From Candidatus Electrothrix communis (lineage in GTDB: Bacteria > Desulfobacterota > Desulfobulbia > Desulfobulbales > Desulfobulbaceae), in assembly GCA_030644725.1 (NCBI GenBank), contig CP130629.1, positions 4,107,501 to 4,171,500 on the forward strand: 64,000 nucleotides of DNA, in the 5' to 3' direction. The notes under the pieces are model-generated. The model was not told the DNA's origin. It did not search any database and was given only the letters and a program-made list of their open reading frames with translations. Of this stretch, positions 33,094 to 42,248 are shown in pieces (position 1 is the first letter of the stretch; each line of letters starts with the position of its first letter). A program made the translations under genes and the position numbers.

Positions 33094-34548
33094 CTATTCG
33101 CCCTCTACCTCAGCAGAGCGTTCGCTCTCATTGGCTGGATCACTCTTGTCAAAGCTACTGACGGAGTAATACACATAGATGTTTTCATCTGGTGCCTCGG
33201 TATCTTCGTAAATATTAAAGGGAATCTTCACTTCGCCGATCATTGAGGGATCGTCTTCATTACCTAGGCGACGGTATATCCGATAACCGGCGAGGTCTGC
33301 TTCTTGTCCTTGGTCCCAAAAAATTTTGACCGAGGCCCCGGTTCGGGCGGTTGCGACGTTCTCCGGTATTGCTGGAGCGATCAGGTCCACCGCTTCAACT
33401 TCAAGCGGCTTGCTTAACTCACCGGTATCCACAGATTCTGGCTCAGTGAGCAGATTGTCTTTGCCTTCGCGGCGGGAGAGCTGATCGCCTTCTACATCAG
33501 CAGAGCGTTCGCTCTCATTGGCTGGATCACTCTTGTCAAAGCTGCTGACGGAGTAATACACATACATATTTTCATCCGGTGCCTCGGTATCTTCGTAAAT
33601 ATTATAGGGCATCTTCACCTCGCCGATCATTGAGGGATCGTCTTCATTACCTAGGCGACGGTATATCCGATAACCGGCGAGGTCTGCTTCTTCTCCTTGG
33701 TCCCAAAAAATCTTGACCGAGGCAGCAGTGCGGGCGGTGGTGACATTCTCCGGTGTTGCCGGGGCGATGAAATCCACCACTTCAACTTCAAGCGGCTTGC
33801 TGAACTCACCGGTAACCATGTCTTCGTCATCATATTCGCTCAGAGCCTGCACACGGTAGGTATATTCATGGCCCCCGCTTACCTCGGTATCGACAAATTC
33901 TGATTCAGTCAGCAGGCTGCCGACGTTTTGGAAGGCCTCTTTGTCTTTGCGCCGGGAGACCTGATACTTGATATTGTCCGCCTTGCTGCCATCAACATAC
34001 TCGGAAACCGCTTGCCATTGGAGAGCAACCATGTTGTCACCGACTTCGGCAACGAGATCTTGCGGTACTGCGGGAGGCGTTTCCCAAGTAAAGTTGACTT
34101 GGTTGGAGTCAACAGAAGGGGTGAGCCAGCCGGTACGGCTGCGTACTTTGAAAAAGTATTTATGGGCCGGGCGCAGGAGGCCGATTTCGTAGCTGGCAGC
34201 TCTTCGGCCCTCTCGTTCAGGAATAAGGCCGCCATTGACTTTGATCGGGCTCCCAAAGGGGATTGGGCAGGTGTCGCAGTAGGAAGCAGTGGGGACCTCT
34301 GCCCGGTAGAGCATAAAGGAATCAATTTCCGTCAGTTCCTCACCGCCCACGGTCCGGGTGGGATAACTCCAATGCAGGACAGCCCCTTTGTCGGTCAGCT
34401 CATAGCGCAGATCGTTGATAGGAGCAGGAACCAAGGCCTGCGGTGCCACTGGATCATTTTTATATCCGCAGCCGGTCAGGCCGATCAGAAGTAAACCGCT
34501 CAGTAGGCTGCCTACAAGAGAACCTCGCCTCATCACATCCATCTTCAT
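33094..34548 (-). CDS. Fibronectin type III lipoprotein with internal 129-residue duplication
   Basis: 484 aa. A lipoprotein signal ends in LLIGLTGCGYKND, so Cys is probably lipidated. Three to four FN3-like domains follow (for example PPAVPQDLVAEVGDNMVALQ, then WQAV). The last two (PENVTTARTAASVKIFWDQG and PENVATARTGASVKIFWDQG) are almost the same: DNA 33104-33424 and 33491-33811 repeat with a 387-bp in-frame offset. Binding of a protein or glycan at the outer membrane is likely; ligand unknown. Its start overlaps the argH stop (TAATG), so translation is coupled to an arginine gene, an odd pairing that recurs with small lipoproteins behind argH in related bacteria (recollection, not verified). 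Confidence 0.85.
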   Translation of the reverse strand: MKMDVMRRGSLVGSLLSGLLLIGLTGCGYKNDPVAPQALVPAPINDLRYELTDKGAVLHWSYPTRTVGGEELTEIDSFMLYRAEVPTASYCDTCPIPFGSPIKVNGGLIPEREGRRAASYEIGLLRPAHKYFFKVRSRTGWLTPSVDSNQVNFTWETPPAVPQDLVAEVGDNMVALQWQAVSEYVDGSKADNIKYQVSRRKDKEAFQNVGSLLTESEFVDTEVSGGHEYTYRVQALSEYDDEDMVTGEFSKPLEVEVVDFIAPATPENVTTARTAASVKIFWDQGEEADLAGYRIYRRLGNEDDPSMIGEVKMPYNIYEDTEAPDENMYVYYSVSSFDKSDPANESERSADVEGDQLSRREGKDNLLTEPESVDTGELSKPLEVEAVDLIAPAIPENVATARTGASVKIFWDQGQEADLAGYRIYRRLGNEDDPSMIGEVKIPFNIYEDTEAPDENIYVYYSVSSFDKSDPANESERSAEVEGE

Positions 34549-35957
34549 TATACTATCCCCAGTTGTTGTTCCGCACGTTTCAATGCCTCGGCAACCCGTA
34601 TTTCAGCGGTGCCGCCTATGGAAATCCGGCTGTTGACCGAGCCTTCCACGGAAAGGACATCAAAAATATCTTCCTCTATCAAATCTGAAAATTGTTGCAG
34701 TTCATCCAGGCGCAGGTCAATCAGTTCGATATCACGTTCCTGGCACAAGGCGACAATGCGGCCCACCACCCCGTGCGCCTGGCGAAAGGGCATGTTTTTC
34801 TTGACCAGGTAATCCGCGATATCCGTGGCTGTCATAAAACCGCCATAGGTTGCCGCTTTCATCCGTTCTGTATCAAAATCACTGTTGGCCAACAGCTCGG
34901 CTGTGATGGACAGACTAGCTTTGACCGTATCCAGCGCGTCAAAGAGCGGTTCCTTATCTTCCTGTAAATCTCGGTTATAGGTGAGCGGCAGACCTTTCAC
35001 GGTCATCAGTAGAGAAACCAGGGAACCGGTCACCCGTCCGGCCTTGCCTCGGATGAGTTCCGGGATATCCGGGTTTTTCTTTTGTGGCATGATGGAGGAA
35101 CCTGTGCAGTACTTATCACCGATGCGGATAAAATCAAATTCTTTGGAGGACCAGAGGACAAACTCCTCAGCCATTCTGCTCAGGTGGAGTTGAATCGTGG
35201 TCAGGCAGAAGAGGAGTTCCATGGCAAAATCGCGATCCGCCGTGGTATCCATAGAATTGGCCGTGACTGCTGGGAAACCCAGTTGCTCAGCGACAAATTC
35301 CCGATCAATGGGCAGGCCAGTGCCAGCAAGGGCTGCTGAGCCCAGGGGCATGATATTGATCCGTTTCAGACCGTCGGCTATTCGCTCACGATCACGCCCG
35401 AACATCTCCACATAGGCCAGGAGATGATGAGAAAGCAGCACTGGCTGGGCCCGTTGGAGATGGGTGTAGCCCGGCATGATCGCCCCGAGATTGGTTCGGG
35501 CCAAGCGGGTGAAGCCTTTCTGCACCTCGGTTAAAAGCTGATCCAACGCGGCGCATTCATCCCGGAGGTAGAGGCGGATATCCAAGGCCACCTGATCGTT
35601 GCGGCTGCGGGCGGTATGCAGTTTTTCTCCGGCAGCTCCGATTTTATCGGTCAGGGCCTTTTCGATATTCATGTGAATATCTTCCAGCTCGGCCCGAAAG
35701 GTGAAGCGGCCCTCGGTGATCTCCTGCTCAATTTCGCTCAGGCCCGTAATGATGGCATCCCGCTCTTTGTCATCAATCAGGCCTTGCTTGGCCAGCATGC
35801 GGGCGTGGGCCTTGGAGCCCATGATATCGTGCCGGTAGAGCCGCCAGTCATAGGAGATGGATTCGGTAAAGGCTTCTACTGAGGCAGCGGTCTGCTCGGC
35901 GAAACGTCCGCCCCAGAGTTTGCCGGATGTTTTGCTCTCTATGTTGTCTTTAATCAT
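34548..35957 (-). CDS. argH: Argininosuccinate lyase
   Basis: 469 aa. Splits argininosuccinate into arginine and fumarate, the last step of arginine synthesis. KLWGGRFAEQTAASVEAFTE at the N-terminus, TARSRNDQVALDIRLYLRDE, PGYTHLQRAQP, DREFVAEQLGF, and the fumarase-superfamily signature GSSIMPQKKNPDIPELIRGK with the catalytic serine loop. Length and motifs are canonical. It is separated from argG by a 1.7-kb AAA-ATPase/nuclease gene that appears inserted in the arg cluster. Confidence 0.97.
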   Translation of the reverse strand: MIKDNIESKTSGKLWGGRFAEQTAASVEAFTESISYDWRLYRHDIMGSKAHARMLAKQGLIDDKERDAIITGLSEIEQEITEGRFTFRAELEDIHMNIEKALTDKIGAAGEKLHTARSRNDQVALDIRLYLRDECAALDQLLTEVQKGFTRLARTNLGAIMPGYTHLQRAQPVLLSHHLLAYVEMFGRDRERIADGLKRINIMPLGSAALAGTGLPIDREFVAEQLGFPAVTANSMDTTADRDFAMELLFCLTTIQLHLSRMAEEFVLWSSKEFDFIRIGDKYCTGSSIMPQKKNPDIPELIRGKAGRVTGSLVSLLMTVKGLPLTYNRDLQEDKEPLFDALDTVKASLSITAELLANSDFDTERMKAATYGGFMTATDIADYLVKKNMPFRQAHGVVGRIVALCQERDIELIDLRLDELQQFSDLIEEDIFDVLSVEGSVNSRISIGGTAEIRVAEALKRAEQQLGIV

Positions 35958-36010
35958 ATTATGTAGTTATAACTTAGTGGCAGCAGTGTTGTTTGGTTTT
36001 TTTAAATATC

Positions 36011-37732
36011 TCATTTGTTCTTGAAAGTGCTAAATGACAGCGCAACCTCCGTCGCCTCAATCTCACTGCCGTCAGTCAGCAGCAGATAAGCCCTGAGCTT
36101 GTCCAGACAGCGCACATCCTCCAGCTCCAGATACTCCTGCACCTGCCTGGTACCTTCTTCCTTTTTTTGCTCCCATCCCTTTTTTCCGTCCTTTTTCTTA
36201 CAAAATTTCAACTCAAAGAGAAACTGATTCGGCACTTCAAAGGGACTGCGTTCCAGGAGGAGAATATCCGGGTAGCGATTATTCACCTCTGCCTCACTGC
36301 GGATAAAGTATATCTCAGATTGATACAACAGAGTCAGAATAACCGCCTTGATATGCTTTTCATCCATCCGCATGAAATCACGATTGGAAAATAGGGCAAG
36401 GATTTTGCTGATTTCTTCGGTCAGCGGAGCAATGTTGTTATGCAAGGCCAGCTGACGCACTGCCTCCGCGAGCAGGCGCGAATCCAGATTAATCTGTGCC
36501 CGCTGTTCAATCTCTTTTTTAAAGTATTGAAAATATAAACGAGAAATAACATGATTGGGCACATTATAGCGCAGCTGATCAAGCACTCTGCCGCTGATGG
36601 TGATAAAGCCCATGTAGAGCAGCAAGCTGATAAAGTCATCCCGCTCAAAAGGTTTGTTCACGTCTGGGTCAAGTTTGTGCTTATGTTGTCCGATAATCTG
36701 TCCATTGACGATCAGTTCCTCCAGAGTGCGGAAGTTAGCCTCCGGGTCGCCGATCGAAAACAACTGCATGATTTTTCCGTAGTCGGAGGCAATATTGCCG
36801 TCCAGCATCTGCTCAGGTGGGGTACACGGTGCTGTCTGATAGTTTCTGATAAAATAGAGCACCATATCTGGATTGAAGACTTTTTCTTCGGCCCGGCTAC
36901 TAAACTTATAACCGTTATACCAGCTACCGAGTGTTTCCAGCAGTTTCTGTCCATCAAGATCACATTTCGAAACCAGAGGTTGGATCATATCAGCAGTTTC
37001 CTGGTGGGTAAATCCCATAGCCTCATTAAAATCAGGGAGGAAGGTAAGATTGTCCCCGATATTAAATCCACTGGTCATGCTGTCTAGGGTGATGGAGGTT
37101 ACGCCGGTGATAAAAAGACGATCAACAATACCCCGTCCTGTTGCAATTTTTATAGTCTCGTAAAATGCACGAACAAATCCTCCTTTGCCCACGATCCGGG
37201 TGAAGAGTTCCAAGCTGTCGCCGAGAATAGCGTTGGCAAAATGATCATACTCGTCAATGAGCAGATAGAGCTTTTGTCCGCTACACACTCGGAACAGACT
37301 GTCTATTTTTTCCTGCGGGCTTTCCTTGGTCCTGATTTCCTCGGCAGCGTCTTGGCCGTAATTATACTGCTCAAGAAAGGCGAGCAGGCAGTTTTCGACC
37401 CGGCTGGTGAAATTACGTCTTATGGTATCGGCGTCATCGGTAGCAATTCCGCTGAAGTTAAAGGCAAGTACTTGATAGCTGTTGCGCAGCGGAGTAGGAT
37501 TTTCTCCTGCGGATAATCCTCTGAATAATGCCTCAAACTCATCCTTACAGTGAATGTCGTAGTAGTACTGAAGTGCAGAGAGAAACAAGCTTTTCCCAAA
37601 ACGGCGAGGACGAAGCAGGATGTTGAAGCTGCCCTGCTCCTCCAGCTCTTGTATATACTGGGTTTTATCTATATACAGATAATTCCCGGTTCTGATCTTC
37701 CTGAAATCGCTCTCGCCGTAAGGAATCTTCAT
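36011..37732 (-). CDS. AAA-ATPase-like protein with C-terminal PD-(D/E)XK nuclease domain
   Basis: 573 aa. N-terminus has the AAA-ATPase_like (PF09820) signature: YGESDFRKIRTGNYLYIDKT, then FNILLRPRRFGKSLFLSAL as a variant Walker A, KLYLLIDEYDHFANAIL as Walker B, and LFITGVTSITLDSMTSGFNI. The C-terminal part (EVNNRYPDILLLERSPFEVP, FLFELKFCKKKDGK) carries D...ExK nuclease residues. The family is highly multiplied in genomes of gliding and filamentous bacteria and is thought to spread as a solo mobile-like gene. It begins 33 bp after argG, splitting argG from argH. Confidence 0.9.
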   Translation of the reverse strand: MKIPYGESDFRKIRTGNYLYIDKTQYIQELEEQGSFNILLRPRRFGKSLFLSALQYYYDIHCKDEFEALFRGLSAGENPTPLRNSYQVLAFNFSGIATDDADTIRRNFTSRVENCLLAFLEQYNYGQDAAEEIRTKESPQEKIDSLFRVCSGQKLYLLIDEYDHFANAILGDSLELFTRIVGKGGFVRAFYETIKIATGRGIVDRLFITGVTSITLDSMTSGFNIGDNLTFLPDFNEAMGFTHQETADMIQPLVSKCDLDGQKLLETLGSWYNGYKFSSRAEEKVFNPDMVLYFIRNYQTAPCTPPEQMLDGNIASDYGKIMQLFSIGDPEANFRTLEELIVNGQIIGQHKHKLDPDVNKPFERDDFISLLLYMGFITISGRVLDQLRYNVPNHVISRLYFQYFKKEIEQRAQINLDSRLLAEAVRQLALHNNIAPLTEEISKILALFSNRDFMRMDEKHIKAVILTLLYQSEIYFIRSEAEVNNRYPDILLLERSPFEVPNQFLFELKFCKKKDGKKGWEQKKEEGTRQVQEYLELEDVRCLDKLRAYLLLTDGSEIEATEVALSFSTFKNK

Positions 37733-37765
37733 ACCCGCTTTTTTCCTTTTTTCTGCCCAAGCACC

Positions 37766-38962
37766 CTACTTCCGATTCAACGCCTGAATCTGCAAGCGCA
37801 GGGAGTTCAGGCGGATAAAACCACCCGCATCAGCCTGATCATAGACCGCATCCTCCTCAAAGGTGGCATGGGCCTCGGAATACAGCGAGTTGTCTGATTT
37901 ACGACCTACCGGGATGCAATTACCCTTGTAGAGCTTCAGGCGGACGGTTCCGTTTACGGTCTTTTGGCTCTCGTCCATGGTCTTCTGCAACAGCGCCATC
38001 TCCGGGGCAAACCAGAAGCCGTTATAGATCAGCTTGGAGTATTCCGGTACCAAGCTGTCCCGGATGCGCAGGATTTCGCGGTCCAAGGTGATAGTCTCCA
38101 GGTCCCGATGGGCTTCTCGGAGGATGAACCCGCCCGGTGTTTCATACACCCCGCGTGATTTCATACCCACAAAGCGGTTTTCCACCATATCCAAACGACC
38201 GATACCGTTTTCTCCACCCAGGCGATTGAGCTCAGTGAGCAGTTCCACCGGTCCCAGTCGCTCACCGTTGATGGCCACCGGGTTGCCCTGCTCAAAATCC
38301 ATTTCAATATAGGTCGGGACATCCGGGGCTTTTTCCGGGGACACGGAGAGTTTGAACATACCCTCTTCCGGCTCGTTCCACGGATCCTCCAGGATGCCGC
38401 CTTCAAAGCTGATATGGAGGAGGTTTTCGTCCGAGCTGTAGGGATTTTTCTTGGTTGTGGGGATGGGAATATTATGTTCCTTGGCAAAGGCGACCAGTTT
38501 TTTGCGGGAGTTGAGATCCCAGAACCGCCAAGGCGCAATGATCTGCAATTTGGGGTTAAGGGCCAGATACCCTAGTTCAAAACGTACCTGATCGTTGCCT
38601 TTCCCTGTAGCTCCATGACTGACAGCATTTGCCCCTTCCTGTTCTGCAATGCGGACCTGTTCTTTGGCAATGATGGGCCGGGCCAGCGAGGTACCGAGAA
38701 GATAAGAGCCTTCATAGATGGCATTAGCGCGAAAGGCGGGAAAGATATAGTCGCGAACATATTCTTCCCGCAGATCGGAAATAATTACTTTTTCCGCACC
38801 GGTGGCCATGCCTTTTTTTCGTACTGCATCCCAATCTTCTGTTTGGCCGACATCGGCAGCATAGGCGATGATGGGGCATTCGTATTCTTCAGCCAGCCAT
38901 TTGAGAATGACTGAGGTGTCCAGGCCGCCTGAGTAGGCGAGTACTATTTTATTTACACTCAT
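37766..38962 (-). CDS. argG: Argininosuccinate synthase
   Basis: 398 aa. Joins citrulline and aspartate with ATP. The P-loop-like ATP site is [58 protein letters not shown] and [20 protein letters not shown] are diagnostic. Canonical length. It follows argF by 130 bp, which contains two GTAGGGGC palindromes, and precedes the inserted AAA-ATPase gene. Confidence 0.97.
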   Translation of the reverse strand: MSVNKIVLAYSGGLDTSVILKWLAEEYECPIIAYAADVGQTEDWDAVRKKGMATGAEKVIISDLREEYVRDYIFPAFRANAIYEGSYLLGTSLARPIIAKEQVRIAEQEGANAVSHGATGKGNDQVRFELGYLALNPKLQIIAPWRFWDLNSRKKLVAFAKEHNIPIPTTKKNPYSSDENLLHISFEGGILEDPWNEPEEGMFKLSVSPEKAPDVPTYIEMDFEQGNPVAINGERLGPVELLTELNRLGGENGIGRLDMVENRFVGMKSRGVYETPGGFILREAHRDLETITLDREILRIRDSLVPEYSKLIYNGFWFAPEMALLQKTMDESQKTVNGTVRLKLYKGNCIPVGRKSDNSLYSEAHATFEEDAVYDQADAGGFIRLNSLRLQIQALNRK

Positions 38963-39002
38963 GATGTTTGTTTTTTATTTTGGATGAAAATGATGGGCTC
39001 CG

Positions 39003-39063
39003 TAGGGGCAGACCTATGTGTCTGCCCGCTATGAAAGGGCGAACACGCAGGTTCGCCCCTACA
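39003..39063. repeat. Two GTAGGGGC-type palindromes between argF and argG
   Basis: Copies at 39003-39030 (GGGGCAGAC/GTCTGCCC) and 39036-39063 (GGGCGAAC/GTTCGCCCCTAC) in tandem, opposite orientation of the CTAC tail. They occupy most of the argF-argG gap, so read-through across them is expected if the genes are co-transcribed. Confidence 0.7.
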
Positions 39064-39092
39064 GGAGTCCTTGCCTTCGAATTGATGCCTGA

Positions 39093-40013
39093 TCACACCA
39101 TCCCGTTAATTAAATATTCCAAGATTGCCTTATGCATGTGCATCTTGTTTTCAGCCTGATCAAAGGCGACGCATTGCGAGCCTTCCAGGATTTCTTCGGT
39201 GATTTCTTCATCTCTATGGGCAGGGAGGCAGTGGAGAACAACAGCATCAGCTGCTGCATGCTTGAGCAGGGCCTTATTCAGTTGATAGGGCTGAAAAACA
39301 GCCAGTCGTTTTTCCGCCTCGTCTTCCTGGCCCATAGATGCCCAGACATCAACATTCACCACATCAGCGTCCTGTATCGCCTCCACAGGATCTCGCAAAA
39401 CCGTAATCGGCTTTTCCGCCTGCTGTTGCGCTGTTTTGAGGATTGCCGGGTCAGGATCATACCCTGTCGGGCAGGCAAGGGTCAAAGAAAAACCGAGGAC
39501 TGAGGCTGCCTGGATCCAGGAATTGGCCATATTATTGCCATCTCCGATCCAGGTAATTTTTAACGCACTCGGATCGCCTTTTTGCTCAATCACTGTCATG
39601 ATATCGCTGAGAATCTGACAGGGGTGGTGTTGATCAGTGAGCGCATTGATCACCGGGACAGCTGAAAAATGAGCTAGTTCTTCCACGACGTTCTGGCCGA
39701 AGGTACGGACCACAAGGGCATCAACATAACGGGCCAAGACCCGGGCCGTATCTTTGAGGGGTTCCCCTCGTCCTAACTGGCTTTCTTTGGCCGACATAAA
39801 GATAACTTGACCGCCCATCTCGTACATAGCCGCTTCAAAGGATACTCTGGTTCTTGTTGAGGGCTTTTCAAACAGCATGCATATCTTTCTTCCGGAAAGC
39901 TGCTGATGCCGCAGACCGTTTTGTTTTTCTTTTTTCAGTACTGCTGCCCGGTCAAGAAAGGCCTGCAGCTGTATTTGGGTAAAGTCCTGGAGCGTTAATA
40001 AGTGGGTAGTCAT
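39093..40013 (-). CDS. argF: Ornithine carbamoyltransferase
   Basis: 306 aa from ATG 40013, chosen because MTTHLLTLQDFTQIQLQAFL matches the usual family start; an in-frame GTG at 40088 gives an atypical extension. Makes citrulline from ornithine and carbamoyl phosphate. Carbamoyl-phosphate loop KPSTRTRVSFEAAMYEMGGQ, ALTDQHHPCQILSDIMT, ornithine loop VWASMGQEDE and catalytic Cys in VVLHCLPAHRDEEI are all present. First gene of the leftward arg cluster; the 420-bp divergent gap to rimO should hold its promoter. Confidence 0.96.
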   Translation of the reverse strand: MTTHLLTLQDFTQIQLQAFLDRAAVLKKEKQNGLRHQQLSGRKICMLFEKPSTRTRVSFEAAMYEMGGQVIFMSAKESQLGRGEPLKDTARVLARYVDALVVRTFGQNVVEELAHFSAVPVINALTDQHHPCQILSDIMTVIEQKGDPSALKITWIGDGNNMANSWIQAASVLGFSLTLACPTGYDPDPAILKTAQQQAEKPITVLRDPVEAIQDADVVNVDVWASMGQEDEAEKRLAVFQPYQLNKALLKHAAADAVVLHCLPAHRDEEITEEILEGSQCVAFDQAENKMHMHKAILEYLINGMV

Positions 40014-40432
40014 AGGAGTATTTATCTTAATGTTCACAAAAACAGGCCAGCAGGAAAAGTTATCCTTTGTCTGTGCTGAACAGAACACAGGCTATTGAGC
40101 CCAAAAATTATTGATATAAAAAAAACATCGCTTTTGCAAAGTAATTCTGCTGTAACCTTCATAAATTATTCTTCATGGCTCTGGGCGCAATAAAAAATAC
40201 AGAGGATTTTTTCTGTATAAAAGCAGCCGCTGTTTGTGAGCATAACATCTCACAGTAAAATATGCCAACCAGCCGAAACACTCGTGTACTCTTAGAAGAA
40301 GATTAAAATCTTGACAGGCTATACGGGACATTATAAAGCTGTGTTGCGCCGTGATGGTCGTGGGATCAGAGAGCCAGAAGAGCGCATTACAGGAAAAAGA
40401 AGCAATAAGTCGATGATACAGCAAGAGAGATA
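40014..40432. promoter_or_regulatory. Divergent argF/rimO promoter region
   Basis: Contains a TTGACA (40311-40316) followed after 15 bases by TATAAA (40332-40337), a possible sigma-70 promoter reading towards rimO. The TATA spacing is short. Minus-strand sequence near 40150-40180 is AT-rich with imperfect TGAA/TTCA half-sites, but I would not call an ArgR box. No gene seen. Confidence 0.4.
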
Positions 40433-41782
40433 ATGACAATGCAGAAGAAAATGCACCTGACAAGCCTCGGTTGCGCAAAGAACCTGGTCGATTCTGAGAT
40501 GATGCTCGGTTCCCTTGAGCTCGAAGGATATACTACCGTGGAGGACCCGGCTGAGGCGGAATTACTCCTGATTAATACCTGCGGATTTATTCGTCCGGCA
40601 GTGGAAGAGGCTGTGGATGAAATTCTCCGCCTTGCCGAATATAAGCAGAAGGATCCGACGAAAAAATTGGTGGTCACCGGGTGCATGGTCCAGCGTTACG
40701 GTAAAGATTTGCAGGAGGAGCTTCCTGAAGTGGATTTCTTTGTCGGGATTGACGAAGAAAAGGAGATTGCCTCCTTGGTCAAAGGCTGGTCTCCGGCCAG
40801 TTCGTCTTTATTCCCCCAGGGGCCTTCCTGCTTTCTTGCCGACAGCACTGTGCCGCGAAGATTGGCAACTCCGTTTTTTCGCAGTTATCTCAAAATTACC
40901 GAGGGCTGTGATAATCGCTGTACCTACTGCATGATTCCGGCGATACGAGGCGATCTACGCAGCAGATCTGTTCAGGATTTGATCATCGAGGCCAAGGGCT
41001 TGGAGCAGGGCGGGGTAAAGGAGCTTTCCCTGATTGCCCAGGATTTAACCGCCTACGGTGATGATTTTGATGATCTCGAAGCAGGCCATAACCTTATCTC
41101 GCTACTCAAGAAACTTCTTGCTGAGACTGATATCCCCTGGTTTCGCTTGCTCTATCTCTATCCCTCTTCGGTTTCCTCGGAGCTTCTTGAGTTGATGGCT
41201 GAGCAGCCTCGTATCCTTCCCTACCTGGATATTCCTTTTCAGCATGTCAGTGATCAGGTCCTGCAAAAGATGGGGCGTCGTTACGGGCAACAGGATTTGG
41301 AGCAGCTCATCACCATGATTCGTCGGGTTTTGCCCAACTGTGCCCTGCGGACCACTATGATGGTCGGTTTTCCCAGAGAAACAGAAGATGATGTGCAGAA
41401 GCTGCTTGATTGTCTGCAAAGATGGCAATTGGATCATGTGGGCGTTTTCCCCTACGAGGCTGAGCAGGGATCAATCGCAGCTGATTTGCCGGAAAAGGTG
41501 GACAGGGAAATTCGAGAGGAGCGTTTTGCCCGAGTTATGGAATTGCAGGCAGAAATAAGTGCGCAACGTTTGCAACAGTATGTAGGAAAAAAAGAGGTTG
41601 TTCTCGTGGAGGGGGTGAGTCAGGAAACAGAGCTGTTATTGGAAGGACGAACTCGGTATCAGGCTCCAGATATTGACGGCTGTGTCTTTATTAACGACGG
41701 AACAGCAAGCCCCGGTGATATTCTGACAGTAGAAATCACCGAGGCTCATACTTACGATCTGGTAGGCGGAATTATCCGCTAA
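40433..41782 (+). CDS. rimO: Ribosomal protein S12 methylthiotransferase
   Basis: 449 aa. Radical-SAM enzyme that methylthiolates the conserved Asp of S12. N-terminal UPF0004 domain with Cys ligands in TSLGCAKNLVDSE, INTCGFI and TGCMVQRYG (second Fe-S cluster), then the radical SAM CxxxCxxC in ITEGCDNRCTYCMIPAIRGD, and a C-terminal TRAM domain. The LGCAKNLVDSE start and the CTYCMIP form distinguish RimO from MiaB. Full length. It ends 18 bp before the convergent HU gene. Confidence 0.95.
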   Translation: MTMQKKMHLTSLGCAKNLVDSEMMLGSLELEGYTTVEDPAEAELLLINTCGFIRPAVEEAVDEILRLAEYKQKDPTKKLVVTGCMVQRYGKDLQEELPEVDFFVGIDEEKEIASLVKGWSPASSSLFPQGPSCFLADSTVPRRLATPFFRSYLKITEGCDNRCTYCMIPAIRGDLRSRSVQDLIIEAKGLEQGGVKELSLIAQDLTAYGDDFDDLEAGHNLISLLKKLLAETDIPWFRLLYLYPSSVSSELLELMAEQPRILPYLDIPFQHVSDQVLQKMGRRYGQQDLEQLITMIRRVLPNCALRTTMMVGFPRETEDDVQKLLDCLQRWQLDHVGVFPYEAEQGSIAADLPEKVDREIREERFARVMELQAEISAQRLQQYVGKKEVVLVEGVSQETELLLEGRTRYQAPDIDGCVFINDGTASPGDILTVEITEAHTYDLVGGIIR

Positions 41783-41800
41783 GCGCATAAAAAAGATGAC

Positions 41801-42109
41801 TTATTTTTTCTTTTTCTTGCTCTGCGGCTTTGCTTCTGCATCCACTCGTTCTCTCAGATCCTTGCCCACCTTGAAAAAGGGAAGCTTTTTCGGGGCAACG
41901 CTGATTTTTTCTCCTGATTTCGGGTTACGACCTGTGTAGGCCCCGTACTGCTTTACTGTAAAACTTCCGAATCCACGTATTTCAATGGAATCTCCCTCAA
42001 CCAAGGCATTGCTCATTGCATCAATGATGGTCTTGGTGATAGCGGCAGTTTCGCGTACAGGCAGCTCAATTTTTTCGGCTAATGCTTCAATAAGTTCCGA
42101 TTTATTCAT
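41801..42109 (-). CDS. HU/IHF-family DNA-binding protein
   Basis: 102 aa. MNKSELIEALAEKIELPVRE, IEIRGFGSFTVKQYGAYTGR, NPKSGEKISVAPKKLPFFKV is a full HU fold including the minor-groove arm (RNPKSGEKI with the intercalating proline region). A lysine tail (PQSKKKKK) extends it by about ten residues over E. coli HU. Non-specific architectural DNA binding is expected; whether HU- or IHF-beta-like cannot be decided here. Confidence 0.93.
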   Translation of the reverse strand: MNKSELIEALAEKIELPVRETAAITKTIIDAMSNALVEGDSIEIRGFGSFTVKQYGAYTGRNPKSGEKISVAPKKLPFFKVGKDLRERVDAEAKPQSKKKKK

Positions 42110-42248
42110 ACCTTCTCCCTTTCACAGCAGGGCCTGCAGCCATAGAGTGCAAGGCCGAGGGGTTAAAAATTAGTTTAGTTGAAACCATTAAATATCATTA
42201 CTATTAATGATAGTTAATCAGGTATACTTCTGAATGTAAAGGGGATAT
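42110..42248. promoter_or_regulatory. HU-rluB intergenic region with AT palindrome
   Basis: A small inverted repeat ATCATTA/TAATGAT (42194-42211) lies upstream of the HU gene and downstream of rluB, both on the minus strand. It may be an operator for HU or a weak terminator of rluB. Nothing else recognised. Confidence 0.3.

Noticed and set aside
40140-40185. ArgR operator upstream of argF
   Set aside because: TGAA/TTCA half-sites are present but not arranged as the symmetrical ARG box.
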